A program made the translations under genes and the position numbers. From assembly GCA_034669965.1 (NCBI GenBank), contig JAXMOK010000003.1:1-64000 (forward strand): a stretch of 64,000 nt of DNA, read 5' to 3'. Positions within the stretch are counted from its first letter, which is position 1. Each line of letters begins with the position of its first letter. The DNA is from HXMU1420-13 sp034669965 (GTDB lineage: Bacteria; Bacteroidota; Rhodothermia; Balneolales; Balneolaceae). Of this stretch, positions 32,699 to 40,864 are shown piece after piece. A model generated the notes under the pieces. The model did not search any database. It was not told the origin of the DNA and saw only the letters and a list, made by a program, of their open reading frames with translations.

Positions 32699-34924
32699 TC
32701 AGTCTTCCCTAAAATACCACTCTTTGTAGTAGGTAGAATCGTCCCCAACAGATTCTAAATAGGCCGGGTTTAAGGTAGGTTGTTGTATCCAGTCGGTGCC
32801 GTTCCACCAAAGTAATGAATCGCGAAATGAATGTAGATATTGGGCGTCAGCTATAAACGGCGTTTTTCTATCTTCAAATAATTCAATGGCTCTTCTATCA
32901 TATGCGTCGTCAGAACCAATAGACAATACATTAAACTTTGAATCAAAATTGATCAATAAATGCAGTCTCGTTTTTTGGTAATCATTGGGATAAATGGTTT
33001 CACCAACATCAATTCCGAATTCTTTCCTTTCAGGCTGCATTCTTTCTCTTAGAATTAATACATACGGTGCTATTCTTTCGGACTCCCTTCTCTCAACTTT
33101 ACCAACTATTGTAAATGGTACTTGAAAAGCCAGTTTAATCGGTGCAATCTCTTTTTCTGCATCCATATACCGCTCATGTAAAGGCAGAAATCCATTTATA
33201 TCTCTATAATCAATTACGAAACAACCTGATTTATCCCAACCTTTATATAAACCACAACTTAATAAATCTAAAAAACCATCTTCATCAAAATCATGTGAAA
33301 TAAGAATATTTTGACCGCCTGTAAAATTTAACTGTTTCTCAATGATACCAGTTTTCGCATCATACACAATAATCATTCCTTTGAAAAAATTATACTGTAC
33401 TGCGTTTACAAGAATTTCAAAGTCACCATCTTTTTCTATATCTAAGACTTGAAAATTGATTGGTCTAAAATTTGTGTGATAGGCATAAGGGTGTTTTACA
33501 TATGGCACATCAAATTCTAATTGTCTATTCCATAAGGTATCTGTTCCATTAGATTCTAACACGGTAAATGTTCCAATCATCGCAGATTTATCAGATTGCA
33601 ATCCTAACAGAATCTCATTTTGTCCATCTCCATCAATATCCTCTAATTGAATAATCGTGTGAGCTTGTGATGGTAAATCTTTGGTAGCATTTTCAATATT
33701 ATAAGGATCAACGGGAATTTTAGTTACCTCCCTCCCTATTTCATTTTTCAGTAATATCGCATCTTCTATAAACTCATAATGTGTAGGATTTCTGTCTACA
33801 GGCCCTATCACCAACGCACCAATTATCGAAGCAAGAATCAGATATCCTACCACTGAAATTGCACTAAATTTTCGCTTCCAAATTCGTTGACTCACATGTT
33901 TTATCAATCCCTTCTTGGTATGCAGAGTCAAGCGCCGATCATAAAACAAATCTCTTACATGCTGTACTCCAATAATGAGTAATTCTCGATTTGGGTACTT
34001 TTCTTTGAGCTTTTCATAATGTTTATAAACAACTCCTAATTGTGATTGAGGCACTACCAAAACTTGAGTCCAGGAATAAAAAGCTGCTTCTACTTTTTGC
34101 TGGATACTTTCAGCTGCAACTTCTTTGACTTCTCCGGTTTTTGAAAGTTCACCGGTTATAGCAATTGCCGGATTTAAACGAAATTGTTCTTTTAATTCCA
34201 TGGCTTCCAGCAAGGCACAAAAAAATAATCCTCCCATTGCCAAATCGGCCGAGTTTCCGCTGTGCCATGCATCATTATGTTCAAAGGAAGCCGTTACCTG
34301 CCAGTGTTTTTTGTTAATTAATTTCAGTTCATTCAGTAGGTGCTTAACTGCGTCTTCAATAATTGAACTACTTCCTTGTTGACTCGAACCGGCTAGTACG
34401 CTAAACACTTGGGTCAATTCATGCCTGGAAGCCGGTGTTTGGCCAATGGTTTTAACCGCTAAATTTCTGAGGCGACCAGATGCATGATGACCTCTGGATT
34501 CTACTACCGGAACTAATACCGTATGAGTTGCAGGTAATATTTCTGATTTTGAATCAAAAAGAGTTACAGCCGATCTTTGCTCAGATTGGCTCGTTTTCCC
34601 TACCCATTGATTTGCAATACTTACCCAATCTTCTAGCGAATCCAAATATCTTGAAGCTGAACGTTCACTTTTAAACTGATTCTTCAAATGAAGTAAAATA
34701 GACTCTAAGTGAGCCGGATCAATTCCGGTTAATTCATAAACATTTTTGAACTCCGGTAATTGAGCTATGATTTGAACTCTGTAGGTGTCGTACCTGGAAT
34801 CATGAGGTGGTAGGAGCTGTAGAAAATCATGAATCGCATACAAACGCTCCCGCTTAGAATGCAAGCCATTTAGAGCACTTTGCAAGGAGTGAAATGCCTT
34901 TTCTATGTAGATGGGATCAGTCAA
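32699..34924 (-). CDS. Single-pass membrane protein: Lon-like S16 protease domain plus FG-GAP-like ectodomain (paralog 2)
   Basis: 741 residues. Residues 1-130 are helical and unique. Residues about 135-335 resemble the Lon proteolytic domain: WHSGNSADLAMGGLF carries the candidate catalytic Ser225, AIAITGELSKTGEVKEV follows, and IQQKVEAAF carries the candidate Lys277. A transmembrane helix spans about 353-376 after a basic RIWKRKF, so the protease part should be cytoplasmic. Outside are FG-GAP/EF-hand-like strands with DIDGDGQNEI, DIEKDGDFEI and DFDEDGFLDL. Paralogous to the upstream gene and overlapping it by 8 bp. No AAA+ domain is present. Confidence 0.7.
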   Translation of the reverse strand: MTDPIYIEKAFHSLQSALNGLHSKRERLYAIHDFLQLLPPHDSRYDTYRVQIIAQLPEFKNVYELTGIDPAHLESILLHLKNQFKSERSASRYLDSLEDWVSIANQWVGKTSQSEQRSAVTLFDSKSEILPATHTVLVPVVESRGHHASGRLRNLAVKTIGQTPASRHELTQVFSVLAGSSQQGSSSIIEDAVKHLLNELKLINKKHWQVTASFEHNDAWHSGNSADLAMGGLFFCALLEAMELKEQFRLNPAIAITGELSKTGEVKEVAAESIQQKVEAAFYSWTQVLVVPQSQLGVVYKHYEKLKEKYPNRELLIIGVQHVRDLFYDRRLTLHTKKGLIKHVSQRIWKRKFSAISVVGYLILASIIGALVIGPVDRNPTHYEFIEDAILLKNEIGREVTKIPVDPYNIENATKDLPSQAHTIIQLEDIDGDGQNEILLGLQSDKSAMIGTFTVLESNGTDTLWNRQLEFDVPYVKHPYAYHTNFRPINFQVLDIEKDGDFEILVNAVQYNFFKGMIIVYDAKTGIIEKQLNFTGGQNILISHDFDEDGFLDLLSCGLYKGWDKSGCFVIDYRDINGFLPLHERYMDAEKEIAPIKLAFQVPFTIVGKVERRESERIAPYVLILRERMQPERKEFGIDVGETIYPNDYQKTRLHLLINFDSKFNVLSIGSDDAYDRRAIELFEDRKTPFIADAQYLHSFRDSLLWWNGTDWIQQPTLNPAYLESVGDDSTYYKEWYFRED

Positions 34925-37082
34925 TTGGATGAGGATTGGCTAATGTAGGATAATTCACGAACTTTTCCCCATCCCACCATTCTAATGAGTCTTTGAAAGC
35001 TTCCAAATACTCTAAACCCGGCTCAAAACTTAGTTTACCCTCCTGATAAAATTCTCTAGCTAATACATCCCACGAGTTTGACGACCCTACACTTAACAAA
35101 TTTAGCTCTTTGTCGAAACGATAAACCATTTGAGGATTATCCTCACTATCAATGATATTTTTGAACAAGTAATCAATTATTATTACAGTAATAATCTTTT
35201 TTTCCGATTTATAATATACATGCCTTGGTGTTGTTCCTTTTTGGTTGCCTCCAGTTTTAGCTATCACAGTTCTTGGAAAACGTACATACCCATTCTCTTT
35301 GGCTGAGGTTAAATTTTTTGGTTTATATAGATCTGTTGAAGGTCCCGTTCCATTCATTTTATCGATATCGAGAATCCCAAGGACTGCACCCCAATAGTCA
35401 TTATTATTTGCCAAAAAAATTATCTCATCAGAACCATCTTCATTTATATCCTCAGTAATCATATACATAATTCTTCCGGGATGCACATAAGAATCAATAA
35501 TTTGACCTGTTTTAAGATCATGCTTGTTAATTGTGCCAGGGAAATACAAACGACTTTGATAACTGCTTAGAAATATTTTTTCATTTCCAAAATTCACATT
35601 TAATAACTGACGGATTGTCCAAGTATCATCTTCAATATCAGGTCGATGAGAGAAATCTAGGTCCATACTTACAGGTTGCTTCCATATAAAATCATTCTTA
35701 ATTACAGAAAAACTATATAAAGAATCTCTGTAGTTCTCATTGTTACGTACATATTTAAAATATACCACATCATTAAACCCATCTTCATCTATATCAACTA
35801 GTAAATAGTATTTATGAAGAGATTTTTCATTTTCTCTATTTACAAAATCTGTTCCTACTTGGATTTCTTTTAATATTGCACCACTACTATTCTTTAAAAT
35901 CATCGAATTTCCTGCAAAATCCGCGACTACCGGATTCTTATCCAAAGGCCCATAAACCAACTTCCCAATAATCACTAATAGTGTTATAAGAATGATCGTA
36001 ATTGCAGTAGAATTTCTTCTTCTCCATACCTTTTTCAGGTTATGATTTAATGCATCGGTTTTGTGATACAAACTCACTCTTCGATCGAAAAAGAGTTCTT
36101 TTAAATGAGAAACTGCTATCACCGGCAGGTCTCGGTTCGGGTAATCTTTCTTTAGATCTTGAATATGACTTTGAGCTTCATCTAACTGAGCAAGTGGTAC
36201 TACCAAAACCTGAACCCAAGAAAAAAATGCGGCTTCAACTTTTAGTTTTAAGGTGTTATAGGCAACAGGCAACACATTGCCAAAGTCATCAATTTCGCCA
36301 GTAATACAAGCAGCCGGGTTTATCCAAAATTGCTCTTGCAAATCCTCTGCTTTCAAAAGCTCGCAATAAAAAGTGCCTGAAATGGCCAAATTAGCTGATT
36401 TTCCGGCATGCCAGCTATGGGGTGTTTCAAAAAAAACGCTGGCTTTCCAAGGCGTAATTTTATGACCAGATTGAGTTGCAAGACGTTCAACAGCTGATTC
36501 AACCGGTTTGATAAACGATCCGGCATCAGCCCCAATAACCCCGAATGCAGGTTTAAGTTCAAAACCATTTTTCGATTTAGAAATGACCTCAATATGAAGT
36601 TTCCTTAGTCTACCAGAATAAACCCCATCGAATTCTTCAACTACAGGAATTATCACATCACCGTTTTCTTCTTTTATAACTTTCTGTGGAATTACTAATT
36701 GGTTTTCATGCTCATGAACTCCATCATCAACTCCCACCCATCCATAGATTTGAAATAATACTGCTTGGTATTTCTCAATGTGTTTTCTTAATTGATCAGC
36801 AGAAGAATCATCGGATATAACAGAGAATGAATGTTCAAGTTTTCCAATAAAATTATTAAATATTTCGGGATCAATTCCGGCATATATTAATGGGTTATTT
36901 AATACCGGCAGTTGTTGAACAATCTGAATAAGGTAGGATTCAAACTTTTTTTCGTTTCCCGAAATAAAATCCAAAAATCGATCAATCAAATTTATCTGAA
37001 TGCGTTCAGAGGGCGACGCCATTAATAGCCGTAAGGTCTCTTGAAATATCGATTCTACTTGTAATGGATCATAATAGGCCAT
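34917..37082 (-). CDS. Single-pass membrane protein: Lon-like S16 protease domain plus FG-GAP-like ectodomain (paralog 1)
   Basis: 721 residues, same architecture as the downstream paralog. The N-terminal helical part (1-140) is followed by a Lon-like domain at about 143-335 with YSGRLRKLHIEVIS, WHAGKSANLAISGTFYC (candidate Ser229), ACITGEIDDFGNVLPVA and LKLKVEAAF (candidate Lys281). Transmembrane helix about 358-377 after KVWRRRN. The ectodomain has DIDEDGFNDVVYF and DINEDGSDEIIFL loops and ends with LEWWDGEKFVNYPTL, matched by LLWWNGTDWIQQPTL in the paralog. Starts 6 bp after the preceding gene. Confidence 0.7.
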   Translation of the reverse strand: MAYYDPLQVESIFQETLRLLMASPSERIQINLIDRFLDFISGNEKKFESYLIQIVQQLPVLNNPLIYAGIDPEIFNNFIGKLEHSFSVISDDSSADQLRKHIEKYQAVLFQIYGWVGVDDGVHEHENQLVIPQKVIKEENGDVIIPVVEEFDGVYSGRLRKLHIEVISKSKNGFELKPAFGVIGADAGSFIKPVESAVERLATQSGHKITPWKASVFFETPHSWHAGKSANLAISGTFYCELLKAEDLQEQFWINPAACITGEIDDFGNVLPVAYNTLKLKVEAAFFSWVQVLVVPLAQLDEAQSHIQDLKKDYPNRDLPVIAVSHLKELFFDRRVSLYHKTDALNHNLKKVWRRRNSTAITIILITLLVIIGKLVYGPLDKNPVVADFAGNSMILKNSSGAILKEIQVGTDFVNRENEKSLHKYYLLVDIDEDGFNDVVYFKYVRNNENYRDSLYSFSVIKNDFIWKQPVSMDLDFSHRPDIEDDTWTIRQLLNVNFGNEKIFLSSYQSRLYFPGTINKHDLKTGQIIDSYVHPGRIMYMITEDINEDGSDEIIFLANNNDYWGAVLGILDIDKMNGTGPSTDLYKPKNLTSAKENGYVRFPRTVIAKTGGNQKGTTPRHVYYKSEKKIITVIIIDYLFKNIIDSEDNPQMVYRFDKELNLLSVGSSNSWDVLAREFYQEGKLSFEPGLEYLEAFKDSLEWWDGEKFVNYPTLANPHPID

Positions 37083-37088
37083 AAACCA

Positions 37089-37829
37089 TTAGCTATATAA
37101 GTAGATGGTAAATGGTTTATTAACAACAGCGGTAAATAAAAGTGATGAGCCTTCTAAAGAAAAGAGTTCTATTCTATCGTCTTGTTCTAAAAGCACCTTT
37201 TTTATATCAGTTTCAGTGGTTTGAAACAAGAATTTGTTGTTATCTGAAACACTAAGTGTGCATTCATCACATACTGTAAAAATACCTTTATCAGGATGGT
37301 AAGAGCAATTCGAACGAGGTAAACTTAATACCAAGGTTAGCGAAGCCCAGTCGATGGCAGACAATGTCTCGATCTTAATATTTTTGAGTACGCCACCCTT
37401 TTCTGTTACAAAATCCAAAGGTGGTTGGTTGAAATGAACAAGAACCCGTTCTTCTGTATCCAATAATTTAGAAAGTACATGCAATTGAAAAGATTGATCT
37501 CGCTTATTTTCGAGTATACGAACGAGTGTACCGGTTTCTTCAGAAGAGTACGTCGCTTTGGTTACAATGGTATTGCTATTATCATGATGAGAGTCGGCAG
37601 CTAACACGAAAGGCGCATTAAATCCGATTTTTGGTTTATAATACCTTAAAGCGATTGTTTGTGGTCGGTTCAATTGATCCAGCTCCGCATAGAAATTAGT
37701 ATAAAACTCTACCAATTCTTTCGCTGTTTTATCATTTGCAATGTATTCTTGAACGGCCTTCAATTCATCGGCCGTTAGGCTTTCGGGAAAGCGGACAAAC
37801 TTTTCTATATGTGATTCATTAATCTGCAT
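37089..37829 (-). CDS. Unknown protein, second gene of S16/cohesin operon (anti-sigma-like N-terminus)
   Basis: 246 residues, no signal peptide or membrane helix. The N-terminus (HIEKFVRFPESLTADELKAV, then QEYIANDKTAKELVEFY) resembles the start of cytoplasmic anti-sigma or regulator proteins without the zinc ligands; the resemblance is weak. The remainder is strand-rich and ends in a beta sandwich-like part with three clustered cysteines (NCSYHPDKGIFTVCDECTLS). It lies 18 bp after the first gene and 6 bp before the S16 paralog, so it is firmly in the operon. Function unknown. Confidence 0.65.
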   Translation of the reverse strand: MQINESHIEKFVRFPESLTADELKAVQEYIANDKTAKELVEFYTNFYAELDQLNRPQTIALRYYKPKIGFNAPFVLAADSHHDNSNTIVTKATYSSEETGTLVRILENKRDQSFQLHVLSKLLDTEERVLVHFNQPPLDFVTEKGGVLKNIKIETLSAIDWASLTLVLSLPRSNCSYHPDKGIFTVCDECTLSVSDNNKFLFQTTETDIKKVLLEQDDRIELFSLEGSSLLFTAVVNKPFTIYLYS

Positions 37830-37847
37830 TTGTATTAACTATCCCTT

Positions 37848-38861
37848 TCAACTTGTCTTATCTGCCGATTCCAATTCTGATTTCAATGTAGAAATAAATG
37901 AATTCCGAGCTGTTTTTACGAAATACTCGAGTATTACTCTATGTTTGGCTTTGTATTCTTCAGCTGAGACATCATAAACTTCATGAACAAAGTATTCATG
38001 AAAGGAGTCTTTCTTATCTTTACCATTAATATACTCGGTATGTAAAATGGTATTCGTACAACTAATATAGTGACTAAACTCTTCTAAACTGAGTTTCCCC
38101 TTTAACACATAACTATTATAAAACTTAGCTTTTAAGGCCAGCATTACCTTATTGAGAACTTTTATCAACTCATATTCTTCAAATACCTTAAGATCTGTTA
38201 CTTCATTATCAATTTCATTTACTCGCACAGATATATTTCGAATGGCTATACTCAATACTTTTAGTGAAACTGTTCTAGATTCGATAGTACTATTTTCTAG
38301 TAGACTGCGTACATGAACTAATACCTCAACGATATTTTTGATTTTGTTCAATTCAGCAGATAACTTTGCTTCAATAACCTCAGGTGAATATGGATTTAGA
38401 TTGGATGGATTCTGATCCTGCAAATAAATTAAACCTGATTCCCGATGATATGTAAGTCCATCAACATTTTTTTCAATTAATGCCCGCTTTAAGTTTCTGA
38501 TTATTTTGGCTAAAGTAGCATCTTTCTTTCTATAGGTCGAAAAGGTATGATCATTAACTTGAGTAAACACCAATTTTCGAAATTCGATGGTAAAATCTAC
38601 CTCAGATAAATTAAAAACATCATTAACTGAAGTCCATCTTTCAAGTTTCACAAGTTTACCTTCTCGTCTTTCAAACAAATCTGCAATTGCATCCCATGCA
38701 AAATCCTCAAAACTCCCGGTAATAAACTGATAGAGACGGTAATGCTGTTTATTGTGAGTTCTCAGATAGGCATGTGCCATTTTTTGAGCAAGTAGAACTA
38801 TAACCCGTTCTTTTGTGCTATCCCCTTGCAGCGCTTTATGTAAAGTCTTTTTTATGCTCAA
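37848..38861 (-). CDS. Unknown protein, first gene of S16/cohesin operon (weakly sigma-like)
   Basis: 337 residues, mostly helical, no membrane segment. FEDFAWDAIADLFERREGKL followed by a second helical block (EFRKLVFTQVNDHTFSTYRK, then LAKIIRNLKRALIE) recalls region 2 of sigma-70-like factors; no region 4 helix-turn-helix was recognised, so this is a tentative suggestion. The first-gene position ahead of a possible anti-sigma-like partner fits a regulator. AT-rich DNA upstream (38862-38940) would hold the operon promoter. Confidence 0.6.
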   Translation of the reverse strand: MSIKKTLHKALQGDSTKERVIVLLAQKMAHAYLRTHNKQHYRLYQFITGSFEDFAWDAIADLFERREGKLVKLERWTSVNDVFNLSEVDFTIEFRKLVFTQVNDHTFSTYRKKDATLAKIIRNLKRALIEKNVDGLTYHRESGLIYLQDQNPSNLNPYSPEVIEAKLSAELNKIKNIVEVLVHVRSLLENSTIESRTVSLKVLSIAIRNISVRVNEIDNEVTDLKVFEEYELIKVLNKVMLALKAKFYNSYVLKGKLSLEEFSHYISCTNTILHTEYINGKDKKDSFHEYFVHEVYDVSAEEYKAKHRVILEYFVKTARNSFISTLKSELESADKTS

Positions 38862-38965
38862 CTATACCCTTATTACTGTTATGCATACTTATGGGCTTAA
38901 AATGTAATAGTTAATATTTATTTACAAATTAAATTTAAGAATGCCTTCCACGGAAGCACAAAACA

Positions 38966-39461
38966 CAAAAGAATAATGAAACCATTTGCGAGGAGCCTGC
39001 GACGAAGCAATCTCAGGATCTTGTTTATTCCATCTTACTCATTATAGAAATCACTTCTCCAGCCTCCATCAGCAAATTCGGGAACCGGTGGGATCGTCAA
39101 TGGTTTTATCCAAAGAATTTCCCACGGTAGCATTTTAAAAATGTTAAATGCTAAAGGTTAAGTTTTAAATGTATGTTGTAGCTAGATTTTTTCGCCACAA
39201 AAGCACTAAACCACGAAAGAATAATGAAGCCATTTGCGAGGAGCCTGCGACGAAGCAATCTCAGGATCTGGTTTCCACCATCTAACTCATTTCAGAGATC
39301 ACTTCTCCCAACTCCATCGGCAACCTCTTGAACCGGTGGGATCGTCAATGGTTTTATCCAAAGAATTTCCCACGGTAGCATTTTAAAAATGTTAAATGCT
39401 AAGGGTTAAATTTTAAATTGGCTTTGTTGAACAGATTATTTCCGCCACAAAAGCACTAAAC
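38966..39461. repeat. Direct repeat of about 248 bp, two copies
   Basis: Copy one starts near 38966 and copy two near 39214; GAATAATGAA occurs at 38971 and 39219. Both hold GAGGAGCCTGCGACGAAGCA, ACCGGTGGGATCGTCAATGG, TTCCCACGGTAGCATTTTAA and GTTAAATGCTAA, with scattered differences. The first motif is a dispersed element seen widely in Bacteroidota genomes. The region 38862-39675 has no gene; AT-rich DNA at its left side likely carries the operon promoter. Confidence 0.85.
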
Positions 39462-39493
39462 CACCAATTAAACATTGATCATTGGCAATTGTT

Positions 39494-39660
39494 TGGAATT
39501 TGATCGATTGAATTTTGGAATTTAACCCCTTTGGAATTTGATCGATTGAGTTTTGGAATTTAACCCCATTGGAATTTGATCGATTGAGTTTTGGAATTTA
39601 ACCCCTTTGGAATTTGATCGATTGAGTTTTGGAATTTAACCCCATTGGAATTTAACCCTC
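39494..39660. repeat. 38-bp tandem repeat, about 4.3 copies
   Basis: Units start at 39494, 39532, 39570 and 39608, each containing GGAATTTGATCGATTGAGTT and TTGGAATTTAACCCC; a partial unit follows. The units are contiguous and have no spacers. A single diverged unit is at about 24655-24690. Confidence 0.9.
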
Positions 39661-39675
39661 AGGTTTAAACCACTT

Positions 39676-40788
39676 TCAATCTCCCACTACCCTTTCAAAA
39701 AGACGATCAAATTTTTTACTCATCCTATTCCAATCAAGATGTTTATTGATGTTTTGCAGCGTCGCTTTAGGAAGGGGTTTCGTTTTCTTTTGGAGCAAAT
39801 TCCGAAGATGCAAAAACAGCTGATCTTCATCTTCATAAATTACCGGTGCGTGCAAAAGCGGATTGTGTAAACTATCCGGTATCAATTCGGGATAATGCAG
39901 GGTGTTGGGCACCAAAGGATGACATCCACAATAAATGGCTTCCATAATGGCAACACAGAAGAATTCATAGGTTGCAGTAGAAACCACGATATCACCGGAA
40001 TGTAACAGTTTGCTGTACGCTTCTTTATCGTCAACGAAACCAAAATGGGTGATTTGCGATCCAAATCGTTTCCAGGCTTTCCCAAACTCTTCGGGTTTTT
40101 CGTGCTTGGTGTCACCGGCTAAAATCAGATCGAAGGTCAAATCAATATCGTTCAAACGATTCAACACTCGAAAGAACATGGCAGGATTCCGATCGAACTG
40201 CCAACGCTGATTCCAAACGATGACTGGACGTTCATTTTTGTCTCTTGTATCAGGATGTTGATCGAAATATTTCAACTCTAAACCGGGATGCAAAACTACA
40301 CTCTTTTCCCGAATCTGATCAACGGTTGAAAAGTGCTTATCGCCGGGATAATTATCTAAAAAACCGGGCAATGCATCGAGTAAATCTTCCAAATGAAACT
40401 GCGACGAAAAGATCAATTGATCGGCCACCAACATACTCAAATAGTTGATGTAGCAGTAGGTCATATCCCGGGTTTCATCTTCGGGGATGGGCCGCGTAAA
40501 CTGGTTATCATGCATATACATGATCTTTGGCGTATGCGCAAAACGAGGATTGGTAAGCGCCAGAAAAGCAGGCAAGTTCGTCATGCTACTCACCATTAAC
40601 ACATCAATGGGTTCTTCCACTTGTTTTGTCAACTCAGCCAACGTAACCGAATCGCCATGCATGCGCCATTTCCACCCACTATAATTCAATTTTATAGGAA
40701 TGATATTGTGACTGGAATGCTCTTCTAATCCCTTAAGAAAAGCTTTATGCGAGCCACTGTAATATGGTTCTATAGCGAGTATGTTCAT
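39676..40788 (-). CDS. GTDC1/QTMAN-like glycosyltransferase (tRNA-queuosine mannosyltransferase family)
   Basis: About 370 residues from ATG 40788 (MNILAIEPYYSGSHKAFLKG); the longer frame begins in a TTATTGG repeat tract. It resembles animal GTDC1/QTMAN along its length: IEPYYSGSHK, GWKWRMHG, MYMHDNQFTRPIPEDETRDM, then a GT-B nucleotide-sugar half with VWNQRWQFDRNPAMFFRVL and TATYEFFCVAIMEAIYCGCH, PLVPNTLHYPELIP. Family knowledge: QTMAN adds mannose to queuosine in tRNA-Asp. Whether the bacterial member does this is untested. queG is also in this window. Confidence 0.8.
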   Translation of the reverse strand: MNILAIEPYYSGSHKAFLKGLEEHSSHNIIPIKLNYSGWKWRMHGDSVTLAELTKQVEEPIDVLMVSSMTNLPAFLALTNPRFAHTPKIMYMHDNQFTRPIPEDETRDMTYCYINYLSMLVADQLIFSSQFHLEDLLDALPGFLDNYPGDKHFSTVDQIREKSVVLHPGLELKYFDQHPDTRDKNERPVIVWNQRWQFDRNPAMFFRVLNRLNDIDLTFDLILAGDTKHEKPEEFGKAWKRFGSQITHFGFVDDKEAYSKLLHSGDIVVSTATYEFFCVAIMEAIYCGCHPLVPNTLHYPELIPDSLHNPLLHAPVIYEDEDQLFLHLRNLLQKKTKPLPKATLQNINKHLDWNRMSKKFDRLFERVVGD

Positions 40789-40864
40789 TTTTCTGTTGGT
40801 TACTGGTAAATGGTTATTGGTTATTGGGAAAACCATTTACCAATAACTATTAACGAATAGCTAT

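Noticed and set aside
39494..39660. 38-bp repeat as a CRISPR array
   Set aside because: Units are contiguous without spacers.
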